Shown here in pieces: positions 1 to 9,407 of a stretch of 64,000 nt of DNA. Position numbers and translations under genes: made by a program. This DNA comes from Streptomyces sp. CMB-StM0423 (GTDB taxonomy: Bacteria > Actinomycetota > Actinomycetes > Streptomycetales > Streptomycetaceae). The notes under the pieces are model-generated. The model saw only the letters and a program-made list of their open reading frames with translations. It was not told where the DNA came from and did no database searches. The stretch covers positions 5,955,001-6,019,000 of the forward strand of contig NZ_CP025407.1 in NCBI RefSeq assembly GCF_002847285.1, read 5' to 3'. Each line of letters opens with the position of its first letter. Within the stretch, counting starts at the first letter, position 1.

Positions 1-314
1 TCGACCACTTCTTCGGGCTGTCGTCCGGCTGGATGCGTGACATCACCGCGGCGCAGGCGTTGCGCGCGGAGCTGAACGACTTCCGGATGGCCTGGGCGGC
101 GGAACAGCTCCGCGCAGCCGACGGCACCGCGCCAGCCGCGGGCGGCCCGCTCGACCCGGCGGCGCTGGAACGCCGGCTCGCGCTGCTGACGTCGCTGGTG
201 GAGGCCGTACGACGGCAGGTGGAGTCGGAGACGGCGGAGTGGCTGAGCGAATTCCGCGCGACCGCACAGCAGTTGCAGGACAACGCGGCACCGCCGCCCG
301 GCGCGGGGGCGTGA
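1..314 (+). CDS. SLATT-like protein, C-terminal part (cut by window edge)
   Basis: The reading frame is open from the first bases of the window, so the start is missing. About 103 residues are visible, beginning DHFFGLSSGWMRDITAAQ. The sequence FGLSSGWMR followed by a helix rich in AEL/FRMAW resembles the C-terminal part of SLATT proteins, the two-transmembrane effector family found in nucleotide-signalled conflict systems; the membrane helices would lie upstream of the window. The remainder is helical with a Pro/Ala tail. It stops 7 bases before the GTG of the FtsK-like gene, so the two are very likely co-transcribed. The family assignment rests on a short motif and is an inference. Confidence 0.55.
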   Translation, partial: DHFFGLSSGWMRDITAAQALRAELNDFRMAWAAEQLRAADGTAPAAGGPLDPAALERRLALLTSLVEAVRRQVESETAEWLSEFRATAQQLQDNAAPPPGAGA

Positions 315-321
315 GGCGGGG

Positions 322-3300
322 GTGACGACGGAGCGGATGGTGACGGTCGTCCTGCCGGGCGGTACGGAGCGGGACGTGGTGCTGGGGGCGCCGGACAGCG
401 CGCGGGTGTCGGCGGTGGCGCAGGCGCTCGGCCACTGGTGCCGCCAGCCCCCGGGCCCGGAGCCGCTGTTCCTCGCCGACGCCGCATTACTGCCCCCCGA
501 CGCCACCCTCGCGGACGTCCCCGTACGCCCGGGCACCCGGCTCTGGCTCGGCGAACCGCCCGCGGCACCGGCACTGAGCCAACTGACGCCCGAGGCCATC
601 CACCGCACCCTGCTCAAGAGGGGCCTTGCGAAACCGCGCGAAGGCGGCACGCTGCTCGTCTCCGGCCGCCGCGGCGGCGCGTACCCCGACGAGCCCTTAC
701 GCCGGGGCTGGTGGCGGCTCGTGGCGGGCATCTGGCACCGGGCGGGTATCGGGCCGGGCGACACCCCGCGGATCGTGGAACCGAACCGGCTGCTGACGAA
801 CTCGTCCGAGCTGTGGCACCGTGCTCCGGGCAGCGCGGAGTTCCTTCGCCTCGAGTTGGGCTACCACCTCAACCCCCACCAGATCCTGCACGTGCCGATC
901 GCGTCGGACCTGCCCGCCGCCGGGGTCCTGGGTCTGGCCGGGCGGTACGCGGCGAGCGAAGCCGGCGCATGGCTCGTCGCCCAGATCCTGGCCATGCACA
1001 GCCCCGCCGACGTCGACGTACGCGTTCTGGCCGCCGACCGCGACCGTTCCGTCTGGCACTTCCTCCGCCTGCTCCCCCACACCTCCGCGGGGCCCCGCAT
1101 CGCCTACGACGCCGGCGCGTCCGCCCGGCACATCGCCGACCTGCTCGGCCGCGGCTCGGCCCCGCAGGGGAGCCCCCGGCCGGCCGCGGCCGTGCTCGTC
1201 CTCGACGATGCCCGCAGGCTGCGCCCGCTGCCCGGGGTCGCGGAACTGCTCCAGAACGGGCCCGGGTACGGGGTGTACGCGATCTGCCTGGCGTCCGAGC
1301 CGCGGCTCCTGCCCCCCGAGTGCGGCGAGGTGGTCGAGCTGGACGACCCGTCCAAGCTGCCGCGGGAGCGCCGCCCCGTCCACGACGGCTTCCGCGCGCA
1401 CCGGGCCCGGCCCGCCGACACCGAACGCATCGCCCGCATTCTTGCACCGCTGCGCGACCCGGCCGCCTTCGCGGAGCTGGACAGCCCCCGGCTGCTCGAC
1501 CTGCTCGACCTGCCGGCGCGCGACACCGAGGCACCGCGTCGGCGCTGGGCACGCCCCTCCCACGGGCTGTCCGCCCCGATCGGCGAGTCCCGGGGCGTTC
1601 CCGTCGCCATCGACCTCGTACGCGACGGCCCGCACGCTCTCGTCGCGGGCACCACCGGCTCCGGCAAGACGGAGTTCCTGCGTACCTGGATCGCCTCCAT
1701 GGCCGCCAGCCATCCGCCCGACGCCGTGTCCTTCGTGCTGGTGGACTACAAGGGGGGCAGCGCGTTCGCCGAATGCGCCCGGCTGCCGCACACCGTCGAC
1801 GTCATCGTCGACTTCGACGCGTACCTCGTCGAACGCACGCTCACCGGACTCGACGCCGAACTGCGCAGGCGCGAGGAACTGTTGTTCCGGACCGGGGTGC
1901 GCGACATCGGCGCCTACGCCGACCTGTTCCGCGCCGGCGACGTGCGGGCCGTGGAGCCGCTGCCGCGGATGGTGCTCGTCGTGGACGAGATCGCCTCACT
2001 CACCCGGGAGTTCCCCGACTTCATCAGCGGACTCCTGGACATCGCCCCGCGCGGCCGCTCCCTCGGCGTGCACCTCGTGCTCGCCACCCAGCGGCCGGGC
2101 GGCGTGGTGACCCGCGCCATCCGGGCCAGCACCAATCTGCGGATCGCGCTGCGCCTCGTGGACGAGAGCGACAGCACGGACGTGATCGACGAGCCGGACG
2201 CCGCCTGGCTCAGCAGGTCGGAGCCCGGGGCCGCGTACGTACGCACCGGGGCGGAGACCCTCGTGCGCCTGCGCACGGCGCGCGTCGGCCTCCGCCTCGC
2301 GCCCAACCCCGAGCACTGGTCGGAGGTGCGGGTACGGGACGCGCTCGGCGACCCGGAGGACAGCGGCTCGCTGCGGGTGGAGGCCGAGCCCACCGGCAGG
2401 ACGGACCTCACCCGCCTGGTCTACCAACTCGACGTCGCCGCCACCGTCCTCGGCATCCCCCGGCCGCCCGCCTTCCTGCCGCCCCCGCTCGCCGACGTGA
2501 TCCAGCTCGACGCGCCGCTGGCCGAGACGGACCTGCCCGAGCGCGGCCGCGACCTCGTGCCCGTCCCGATCGGCCTCGCGGACGTGCCGGAGGACCAGTT
2601 CCGTACCGTCGCCGTGCTCGACCTCGCCGACAAGCTGCCGCTGCTCGCCGCGGGCGGCCCGCGCAGCGGGCGCTCGCAGCTCCTGCGCACCGTCGCCGGC
2701 TCCGTCGCCCGCCAGCACAGCAGCGCCGACGTGCACATCTACGGCATCGACTGCGGCACCGGCGCCCTCCAGGCGCTCACCGAACTGCCGCACTGCGGCG
2801 CCGTCGTGTCCCGCAACGAACGCGACCGGCTGACCCGGCTGCTCGACCGGCTCACCACCACCGTGCGGATCCGGCAGTCGGAGCTGGCCACCGAGGCGTT
2901 CGCCGACGCCGCCGCGCAGCGGCAGGCGGTGGCGGCGCACCGGCGGCTGCCGTACCTGCTGGTGTTCGTGGACGGCTGGGAGGGCTTCGTCGACGCGATG
3001 GAAGACGTCGACTACGGCAGGCCCGTCGGGGACTTCCTGCGGCTCTGCCGGGAGGGGCCGCGGGTGGGGGTCTGCCCGGTCGTCGTGGGCGGGCCGCAGG
3101 TGCTCCACGGCCGGATCAGGGCGGCGGCGGCGGACGTGCTCGTGCTGCGGCAGGCCGACGAGACGGACTACCTGGAGGCGGGCATCCGCCCCAGCTTCGT
3201 GCCCGGCCGCATGCCGCCGGGGCGCGCGCTGTACGCCGAGGGCAGGGACCGTACCGTCGTGCAGATCGCGCTCCTGCCCGGGGGCGCAGAGACCGCCCGC

Positions 3301-4470
3301 GGCCAGGCCGAGGCGCTGGCCAGGATCGGCGCCGCGGCGCGGCAGCGGGACGCCGGAGTGCCGTCCACGCGGCGGCCGTTCCGGGTCGACGCGCTGGACC
3401 TGGCCGCCGACCGGTTCCACGTCGGCGGCGGTACGGGCCGCCCGGTGGGCCGCGACGCGGAGCTGTACTGGCTGCGCGACCGGTACGCCACCGGCACCTC
3501 CGTCGCGCTGCTCGGCCCGCGCCGGGCGGGCAAGACGTGGGTGCTCGGCGAGCTGGAGCGGCGTCTCGTCGCGGACGGCGCAGGACAGGTCCGCAAGCTC
3601 ACCGTCCCGCACCGCGCCAGCCCCGTCGACAGCCCCGACCAGCTCGCCGCCCTCCTCGACCCCGCCGTACGCGGCGCCACCAGCCCGGCGGAGGCGCTGC
3701 TCACCCGGGCCGCCGACCGCGCGGCGCGCGCCGACCGGGAGGCGTTCCTGCTCGACGAGGTCGGCCGGCTCGCCGAGTACCACCCCGCGGCCGTCTCCTG
3801 GCTGCGCGACCTCGGCCAGGCCGGCGCGTGGCTCGTCTACACCGGCACCGAGAAGGACTGGCAGAGCGTCGTCCGCTCCGCTCTCACCGCCCCCGGCTCC
3901 AGCTTCGGCAACGACGTCGACAAGCGCATCCTCGGCCCCCTCGGCGAGCCGCACGCGCTGGCGTTCCTCACCGGCACCGCCGCGAACCTCGGCGTCGACA
4001 TCGCCCCCGACCGTGCGGGCGCGCGGATCCTCGCGCTGGTCGGCACCTGGCCGTTCTACCTCCAGGTGATGGGCGACGCGGTCGTACGGGCCGTGCAGGC
4101 GGACGACCGCCGGCCGCTGACGAGCGGTCCCGCGCTCGAAGAGCTGTGCCGGCAGGAGCTGTTGATCGGGCGCAGCGAGCAGTTCCAGTCCCGCTGGGCG
4201 GAGATCGGCCCCGCGGGCCGCGCCGCGCTGCTGCACACGCCCGGCGCGCCGCCGCCGGAGCCGGCGCCGGCGCAGCGGATGGAGCTGCGCGACGTGGGGC
4301 TGCTGCGGCCGGGCGACGTGTGGCTGGCGGACCGGCCGTTCTTCGACTGGATCGCGCTGAGCCAGGTGTCGTTGCGGGACGAGTCGTTACGGGGCGGGGG
4401 ACGGCGCGAGCCGCCGGGAGACGAGCCGCGGGCCGAGGGCCCCAGAACCGATGAGGAGCAAGCCACATGA
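322..4470 (+). CDS. FtsK/SpoIIIE (EccC-like) multi-ATPase with C-terminal extra P-loop domain
   Basis: A 1382-residue protein starting at GTG. Residues about 1-75 resemble a ubiquitin-like (YukD-type) fold. A first FtsK-type ATPase has Walker A GTTGSGKT at 443-450, the family motif VLVDYKGGSAF (D475) and Walker B VLVVDEIASL (D555, E556). A second module has a degenerate P-loop GGPRSGRS at 778-785 (Arg replaces Lys) and VFVDGWEGF (D884). A third, non-FtsK P-loop lies near the C terminus: GPRRAGKT at 1065-1072 with LLDEVGRL (D1144, E1145). The LRLLPHT-like segment near residue 250 is typical of actinobacterial EccC. Family knowledge suggests a hexameric motor that moves protein or DNA, but no ESX partners are nearby. 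It ends with an ATGA overlap to the next gene. Confidence 0.85.
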   Translation: MTTERMVTVVLPGGTERDVVLGAPDSARVSAVAQALGHWCRQPPGPEPLFLADAALLPPDATLADVPVRPGTRLWLGEPPAAPALSQLTPEAIHRTLLKRGLAKPREGGTLLVSGRRGGAYPDEPLRRGWWRLVAGIWHRAGIGPGDTPRIVEPNRLLTNSSELWHRAPGSAEFLRLELGYHLNPHQILHVPIASDLPAAGVLGLAGRYAASEAGAWLVAQILAMHSPADVDVRVLAADRDRSVWHFLRLLPHTSAGPRIAYDAGASARHIADLLGRGSAPQGSPRPAAAVLVLDDARRLRPLPGVAELLQNGPGYGVYAICLASEPRLLPPECGEVVELDDPSKLPRERRPVHDGFRAHRARPADTERIARILAPLRDPAAFAELDSPRLLDLLDLPARDTEAPRRRWARPSHGLSAPIGESRGVPVAIDLVRDGPHALVAGTTGSGKTEFLRTWIASMAASHPPDAVSFVLVDYKGGSAFAECARLPHTVDVIVDFDAYLVERTLTGLDAELRRREELLFRTGVRDIGAYADLFRAGDVRAVEPLPRMVLVVDEIASLTREFPDFISGLLDIAPRGRSLGVHLVLATQRPGGVVTRAIRASTNLRIALRLVDESDSTDVIDEPDAAWLSRSEPGAAYVRTGAETLVRLRTARVGLRLAPNPEHWSEVRVRDALGDPEDSGSLRVEAEPTGRTDLTRLVYQLDVAATVLGIPRPPAFLPPPLADVIQLDAPLAETDLPERGRDLVPVPIGLADVPEDQFRTVAVLDLADKLPLLAAGGPRSGRSQLLRTVAGSVARQHSSADVHIYGIDCGTGALQALTELPHCGAVVSRNERDRLTRLLDRLTTTVRIRQSELATEAFADAAAQRQAVAAHRRLPYLLVFVDGWEGFVDAMEDVDYGRPVGDFLRLCREGPRVGVCPVVVGGPQVLHGRIRAAAADVLVLRQADETDYLEAGIRPSFVPGRMPPGRALYAEGRDRTVVQIALLPGGAETARGQAEALARIGAAARQRDAGVPSTRRPFRVDALDLAADRFHVGGGTGRPVGRDAELYWLRDRYATGTSVALLGPRRAGKTWVLGELERRLVADGAGQVRKLTVPHRASPVDSPDQLAALLDPAVRGATSPAEALLTRAADRAARADREAFLLDEVGRLAEYHPAAVSWLRDLGQAGAWLVYTGTEKDWQSVVRSALTAPGSSFGNDVDKRILGPLGEPHALAFLTGTAANLGVDIAPDRAGARILALVGTWPFYLQVMGDAVVRAVQADDRRPLTSGPALEELCRQELLIGRSEQFQSRWAEIGPAGRAALLHTPGAPPPEPAPAQRMELRDVGLLRPGDVWLADRPFFDWIALSQVSLRDESLRGGGRREPPGDEPRAEGPRTDEEQAT

Positions 4471-6503
4471 GCCGCTTCCGGCCGAGCCGGGCCTACGAGC
4501 CCGAGCTGGACGTCCGGTTCCCCGGCGACCACGTGCCCGGCTGGGCGCGGCCCCTGGTCGAGGGCCAACTGCCCAACTCCGCCGCGTGGCTGGTGGAGCT
4601 GCCCCGGCGGGCGGGCAAGACGTGGCTGGCGCACGCCGTCGAACGGGCCCGGGCGGAGCGGCCGTCGCACCGGGTCGACCTGCGCTCGACCGCTGAGGCG
4701 GTGCGGCGCAGCGGGCTCGGGTGCCTGACGGGCGGCAAGCAGGCGCCGCGGGTGGCGCCGGGGTGCGTGGTGCTCGTCGACGAACCGGCGGTGGCGCGAG
4801 GCGCGGAGACGGGCGCCCGGGCCCGTACGCGGAACACCCCGGCCGCACCGGGTGCGCCCGCCCGCCCCGCCCTGGGCGGCGTCGACCCCGCGGCGCTGGC
4901 CGCGGGGCTTGAGCAGGTACGGGACGCGGGCGCCGTGCCCGTCGTCTTCGCCACCCCCGCCGAGCAGTTGCTGCTCGCCCCGCACCTCGGCGCCGACGCC
5001 CCCAAGGACGTGCTGCGCCCGCCGCGGCTCGCGGAGGGCGAGTGCGCGCGCATGGCCGCCCGCGTCCCGGAGTGGGCGCCCGCGGTCGTCGAGCTGCTGC
5101 GGGCGGCGGAACCGGCGTGGCTGCAGACCCCGTTCCTGCTCGAACTCGCCCTGCAGACCGCCGAGGAGCACCCCGCGCTGCGCGCCGACGCGGCGCGGCT
5201 GGCGACGGCCGCGTACGAGGAGGCGTGCGGCCGGCACCAGTACGTGCCGCAGTGGTTCCACGACGGCCTCGCCCCCGAGCACCGCGCGGCGCTGCGGGCG
5301 CGGCGGTGGCACGACGCGGGCGTGGAGATCGCCGTACGGGCCGCGCACACGCCGCCCGCCGACGACCCCGTGCTCGTCCGCCACCTGCCCGACGTGCTGC
5401 GCATCCACCACGTCACCGACCTCCACCACGGCGGCGGACTGCGCGCCAACGTCGACGCCAAGGACACCTCGCAGGCCGGGCAGCGGCTCGCCGAACTGGC
5501 GGGCGCGGGCTCGCCGCTGGACGCGTACCTGGACCACGTGCGCCAGCTCGCCGACCAGGGCCGGGCGCCGCACCTGATCATCGCCACCGGCGACCTCGTC
5601 AACCGCCCCGTCGACGCCGACGGCGAGACGGCCCTCGCCTGGCTGCGCGCGCTGGAGGAGCTGCTCGCCGGCCACGCCGACCTGCGCCCCGGCGACCCGC
5701 GGGTGCTCCTCACCGGCGGCAACCACGACGTGTCCTGGGAGCTGTGCCTGGACGAGGACCCGCAGGCGCGGCACCGCTGGTTCGCCCGGGTCTTCGCCGG
5801 CTACCCGCACCCCGACCTGCACGAGCCCGACACCGCGGCCCGCCGGGTCTACGTCACCTATCCGGACGCCGGACTGCGGGTGGCGCTCCTCGGCACCGCC
5901 GAGTCCGGCGGCGAGCCGGCGCACGACCGGGACCGCACGCGGCTGGAGCGGTTCCGCGAGACGTACGTGGCGGCGGCGGACGCGGCGGACGAGGACGCCG
6001 TACGCCGGATCGTGCTGGAATTCGAGCGCCACGACCCCGGCGTCATCGCCCGGGGCGTACTCGACCGGCTGACGCGCGAACCGGGCTACGTCAGCCTGGC
6101 GGCCCTGCACCACCCGCTGTCGCCGGTGCCGGCGGTGGAGATCGCCCCGTACTCGGGGGTGGTCAACGCGGGCCAGGCGAAGTGGACCATGGCGGAGGCG
6201 GCCACGTCCCTGGTGCTGCACGGCCACACCCACCTGGGCTTCACCGCGGCGGAACGCCTGCTGGGCACCGCCCGCCCCTGGACCACCCGCATCGCGGGCG
6301 CCCCGGCGCTGGGCAGCCGCGAGTCGGACGAGCGCAACGGGTACAACGAGGTGTTCGTCGCCCGCGAGGGCGGCGACCACGCGCTGGCGCTCCGCACGGT
6401 CCGCTACGAGGCCGGCACCTGGACCCCGAGCCCCACCGTCGGCTTCACCCCGGGCGCCCCGGACGAGACGCCCCTGACATTCCTGTGCGGCGACCCGGCC
6501 TGA
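4467..6503 (+). CDS. P-loop module fused to calcineurin-like metallophosphoesterase
   Basis: A 678-residue protein that overlaps the stop of the FtsK-like gene by ATGA, implying translational coupling. The first ~300 residues carry a P-loop-like stretch PRRAGKTW (46-53) in which the first Walker glycine is Leu45, and a Walker B-like VVLVDEP (D105, E106). The second half shows all calcineurin-type metallophosphoesterase motifs: TDLHHGG (D318, H320), GDLVNR (D376), GNHD (N419-D421), LHHP (H548/H549) and GHTH (586-589). Such enzymes cleave phosphodiesters, including cyclic nucleotides and nucleic acid. With an intact catalytic half and a degenerate nucleotide-binding half, it could be the effector or signal-degrading component of the three-gene operon; its substrate cannot be read from sequence. 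Confidence 0.82.
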   Translation: MSRFRPSRAYEPELDVRFPGDHVPGWARPLVEGQLPNSAAWLVELPRRAGKTWLAHAVERARAERPSHRVDLRSTAEAVRRSGLGCLTGGKQAPRVAPGCVVLVDEPAVARGAETGARARTRNTPAAPGAPARPALGGVDPAALAAGLEQVRDAGAVPVVFATPAEQLLLAPHLGADAPKDVLRPPRLAEGECARMAARVPEWAPAVVELLRAAEPAWLQTPFLLELALQTAEEHPALRADAARLATAAYEEACGRHQYVPQWFHDGLAPEHRAALRARRWHDAGVEIAVRAAHTPPADDPVLVRHLPDVLRIHHVTDLHHGGGLRANVDAKDTSQAGQRLAELAGAGSPLDAYLDHVRQLADQGRAPHLIIATGDLVNRPVDADGETALAWLRALEELLAGHADLRPGDPRVLLTGGNHDVSWELCLDEDPQARHRWFARVFAGYPHPDLHEPDTAARRVYVTYPDAGLRVALLGTAESGGEPAHDRDRTRLERFRETYVAAADAADEDAVRRIVLEFERHDPGVIARGVLDRLTREPGYVSLAALHHPLSPVPAVEIAPYSGVVNAGQAKWTMAEAATSLVLHGHTHLGFTAAERLLGTARPWTTRIAGAPALGSRESDERNGYNEVFVAREGGDHALALRTVRYEAGTWTPSPTVGFTPGAPDETPLTFLCGDPA

Positions 6504-6618
6504 CCCGGCACGCGCCCGCGCGGGGGAGCCGCCGGGGCGTCCTGCGCCGTAGGAGCCCGCCCGGCCCCGTACGGCACGCGTCCTGGCCGTACGTCCGCGT
6601 GGGCGCAGGCAACCCGGC

Positions 6619-8199
6619 TCAGCTCTGGGCCACTTCCTGCCCCTCGCGCTGCCCCTGCTCCTCCGGTCCGGGCTGCCCGGCCCCCGGCGCCTCACCGGCC
6701 GTGTCCCCGGCCGCCGCCGCCCCCGCCGTGCCGGCGGCAAGCCCCAGCGCACCGGGGTGCACCGACTCCCGTACCGCCGCGTACTGCTGCCGTACCGCCT
6801 GGCCCAGGGCCAGGTCCTCGGCCGCCTCGAACGTCTCGTGCGGCCCCGTCTCCCACACCGGAGGCGCGTCCGCGCCGAGCCGGCCCTCCGCCACCCCCAG
6901 CGCCCACGCCGCCTGCCGGGCCGCGCCGAGGGCCGCGTAGTCCGCGGACGCCGGGACCACGACCTGCGCCTGGAAGATCGCCGGCGCCAGCGCCTGCACC
7001 GCCGGGAGGCCCGCCGCGGCGCCGAGGAGGAAGACCCGGCGCACGGCCACGCCCCTGGCGCGCAGCACCTCCAGCGCGTCCGCGAGGCCGCACAGCATGC
7101 CCTCGAAGGCCGCGCGCGCCAGGTGCTCGGGGCGCATGCTCTCGCGGCGCAGGCCGTGCAGGGATCCTGCGGTCTGCGGCAGGCTCGGGGTCCGCTCGCC
7201 GTCGAGGTACGGCAGGAGTACGAGCCCGTGGGCGCCGGGCGTGGAGGTCAGCGCCAGCTCGGAGAGCCGCTCCAGGTCGGTCGGCGCCAGACCCAGCAGC
7301 TCGGCGGCGCCGCGCAGGGCGCGGACGGCGTTGAGGGTGTGGACGACCGGCAGGTGCATGCCGGTGGCGTCGGCGAGCGCGGTGAGGGTGCCGTCGGCGT
7401 CGGGCAGCGCCGCGTCGTGGACGGCGTAGACCGCACCGGAGGCGCCGAGGGTGACGACCGCGTCGCCGGTGCCGAGGCCGAGGCCGAAGACGGCGGCCAT
7501 GGTCTCGCCGGTGCCGGCGGAGATCAGCAGCCCCTCGGGGGTGCGCCCGGCGGCCTCGGCGGGGCCGAGCACTTCCGGCAGCCCGGCCTCGTGGCCGAGC
7601 GCCAGCTCGACAAGGTCGCGGCGCCACTCGCCGGCGTGCGCGGACCAGTAGCCGGTGGTGGAGGCGGAGCCGCGGTCGGTGGTGCGGCGGGCGGGCTTGC
7701 CGAGCAACTGCCAGACCAGCCAGTCGTGCGGGGTCATGAGCTGCGCGGTGCGCTTGGCGTGGTCGGGCTCGGTGGCGGCGAACCGGCGAAGCTTGGTGAC
7801 GGGCAGCTTCGCGTCCGGCACGGCGCCGACGGCCTCCGCCCACGCCGCCCGGCCGCCCAGCTCGCCGGCGAGGTCGGCGGCGGCGCCCTGGGCCCGCTTG
7901 TCGTTGCCGGTGAGCGCGTGGCGTACGGGCGCGCCCGCGGCGTCCAGCGGGATGACCGCGTGCTGCTGGGCGGCGACGCCGATGGCCTGCACGCCCTCCA
8001 GCACGCCGCCGTCCGCGGCCTCGCCGAGCGAGAGGAGCCACGTCTGCGGGTCGGCCTCGTACGCAGCCGCCGCCTCGTCCACGGAATCGGACACCGGGTG
8101 CGGTGCGTAGCCCTGCTTGAGTACCGCGCCGGTGTCGGCGTCGCAGACGACGATGTTGGTGCCTTCAGGCGAGCTGTCCAGACCGGCGACTATCCCCAT
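6619..8199 (-). CDS. xylB: FGGY-family carbohydrate kinase (xylulokinase type)
   Basis: 526 residues, close to the usual length of xylulokinase. The N terminus MGIVAGLDSSPEGTNIVV is the phosphate-1 motif of FGGY kinases; the GVAAQQHAV segment and the C-terminal LLGAAAGLPAVQAL region (phosphate-2/adenosine motif area) match the family. It would phosphorylate a pentulose such as D-xylulose using ATP in the cytoplasm. A long Ala/Gly/Pro-rich tail (about 45 residues) extends beyond the usual end. No xylose isomerase or sugar transporter lies next to it, so the exact sugar is inferred from family resemblance. It converges on the metallophosphoesterase gene, with about 115 bases between them. Confidence 0.8.
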   Translation of the reverse strand: MGIVAGLDSSPEGTNIVVCDADTGAVLKQGYAPHPVSDSVDEAAAAYEADPQTWLLSLGEAADGGVLEGVQAIGVAAQQHAVIPLDAAGAPVRHALTGNDKRAQGAAADLAGELGGRAAWAEAVGAVPDAKLPVTKLRRFAATEPDHAKRTAQLMTPHDWLVWQLLGKPARRTTDRGSASTTGYWSAHAGEWRRDLVELALGHEAGLPEVLGPAEAAGRTPEGLLISAGTGETMAAVFGLGLGTGDAVVTLGASGAVYAVHDAALPDADGTLTALADATGMHLPVVHTLNAVRALRGAAELLGLAPTDLERLSELALTSTPGAHGLVLLPYLDGERTPSLPQTAGSLHGLRRESMRPEHLARAAFEGMLCGLADALEVLRARGVAVRRVFLLGAAAGLPAVQALAPAIFQAQVVVPASADYAALGAARQAAWALGVAEGRLGADAPPVWETGPHETFEAAEDLALGQAVRQQYAAVRESVHPGALGLAAGTAGAAAAGDTAGEAPGAGQPGPEEQGQREGQEVAQS

Positions 8200-8331
8200 G
8201 CCGCAGATGATGCCCTATCCGGGGGGCCGCTCGGGCACCGGCGGGGATTCGGCCGGCGGGACGGACGGGATCCGGCCCGCCGGGCGCGGCACCGGCTCGG
8301 ACCGGTGCGCGCCCGGCGGGCGGGCCCGGGG

Positions 8332-8652
8332 TCAGGTGTTCGTCGTACCCCAGTCGTCGGACTCCTCGCGCCGGCCGCGGCTGCCGTTCGCGTGCCCGTT
8401 CCCGAGGAAGTGCACGCGCGAGGCGACGTTCTCCGGCACCACGTCCGCGAACTTCGTGGAGAGCGTGCTCGCCGCCTTGGTCACGGCGTCCCGGCTGGTC
8501 AGCGCGGCGGCCTCGGCGGCGTTGCGCACCGCGGGGGACTCGCTGAACTGCTGCGCCGCCTTCCGCAACTGCTCGTAGCGCTCGCGTCCGGCCCGACTGC
8601 CCAGGACGTACCCGACGGCGATCCCCGCAACGAAGCTCACCCGGTACCGCAT
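8332..8652 (-). CDS. YtxH-like small membrane-associated protein
   Basis: A 106-residue protein beginning MRYRVSFVAGIAVGYVLGSRAG, followed by an amphipathic helical stretch (ERYEQLRKAAQQF) and a polar C terminus rich in Arg, Asp and Ser. A short hydrophobic glycine-rich anchor followed by a long helix is characteristic of YtxH-like proteins common in streptomycetes. The ATG at 8652 is preferred because GGAAGGTGGAG lies just upstream; a longer in-frame extension starting at 8766 lacks plausible coding character. It is single-gene and divergent from the tRNA-Asn gene. No biochemical role is established for this type. Confidence 0.72.
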   Translation of the reverse strand: MRYRVSFVAGIAVGYVLGSRAGRERYEQLRKAAQQFSESPAVRNAAEAAALTSRDAVTKAASTLSTKFADVVPENVASRVHFLGNGHANGSRGRREESDDWGTTNT

Positions 8653-8833
8653 GGTCTCCACCTTCCCTCGGACTTCCTCGACTGGGCTGTTCCACCCTGC
8701 TGTCACCGGTACGGGTACCCGGAGGAGGGGAGGGGTGAATACCGATTTCGGAGCGGACCCAGCCATGCGCTAATGTATGGCGAGCAGCACGGGAGCGCCC
8801 CCCGGGAGCCGGAAGGGCCTCCGTGCGGAGCAG

Positions 8834-8906
8834 TCCTCCGTAGCTCAATCGGCAGAGCAGCCGGCTGTTAACCGGCAGGTTACTGGTTCGAGTCCAGTCG
8901 GGGGAG
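8834..8906 (+). tRNA. tRNA-Asn (GTT)
   Basis: A 73-base cloverleaf. Acceptor arms TCCTCCG and CGGGGGA pair (one G-T), the D arm TAGCTCAATCGGCAGAGCA is canonical, the anticodon stem GCCGG/CCGGC encloses loop CTGTTAA with anticodon GTT, and the T arm contains GGTTCGAGTCC. The CCA end is not encoded. A hairpin terminator follows immediately. Confidence 0.97.
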
Positions 8907-8913
8907 CAGGTAC

Positions 8914-8946
8914 GCGAAGGCCCTGAACGGGGCCTTCGCTCCTTTC
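8914..8946 (+). terminator. Rho-independent terminator of tRNA-Asn
   Basis: The arms GCGAAGGCCC and GGGCCTTCGC flank a short loop and are followed by TCCTTTCT. This is a classic intrinsic terminator placed a few bases after the tRNA. Confidence 0.8.
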
Positions 8947-9126
8947 TGCCCGTACGACCCTGTCGGCCCACCGCCGCCCCCCGGAACCGGACGCGGTCCA
9001 CCCGCGTCCTTCCGGACATGCGCAGCGGCCCGGCCCCACCCCGGCGACGGGGTCTCCGGGCGACAGATCGTATGAGCGGCTATGCTGCGGCAGACGGCGC
9101 GCACATCTGTACGTGACGCGCCGTAC

Positions 9127-9200
9127 GGGGCGGTAGCTCAGCCGGTTAGAGCAACGGACTCATAATCCGTCGGCCGTGGGTTCGAGTCCCACCCGCCCCA
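9127..9200 (+). tRNA. tRNA with CAT anticodon (tRNA-Met, or tRNA-Ile2)
   Basis: A 74-base cloverleaf. Acceptor GGGGCGG pairs fully with CCGCCCC, followed by discriminator A. The anticodon stem ACGGA/TCCGT encloses loop CTCATAA, giving anticodon CAT; the T arm has GGGTTCGAGTCCC. It is not the initiator tRNA, because the first acceptor pair is matched. CAT is read as elongator methionine unless the cytidine is lysidinylated to read AUA; sequence alone does not settle this. The DNA immediately 3' carries a truncated ABC gene, so this tRNA may have been a recombination point. Confidence 0.93.
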
Positions 9201-9407
9201 CTCTCCACTCCCTGCGAAGGATCGTTTCTACCAGGGGATTCTTGCTGATTCCTCGTCTGCCTCCGCGGGCCGGGCGGAGGCAGAGACCGTTCGCCGGCCC
9301 GCTGCCGGCCCGAAGGCCACCTGACCACCTGTCCGCTGTGCCACTGCCAGCGGCGCGATCCGCAGCATGGTTCGTGCACGGAGCCGCCTCGGAGCGGATG
9401 TTGCGCC

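Noticed and set aside
1996..4236. Long minus-strand frame opposite the FtsK gene
   Set aside because: It is the antisense shadow of a gene with intact motifs; its translation is low-complexity and has no known domain.
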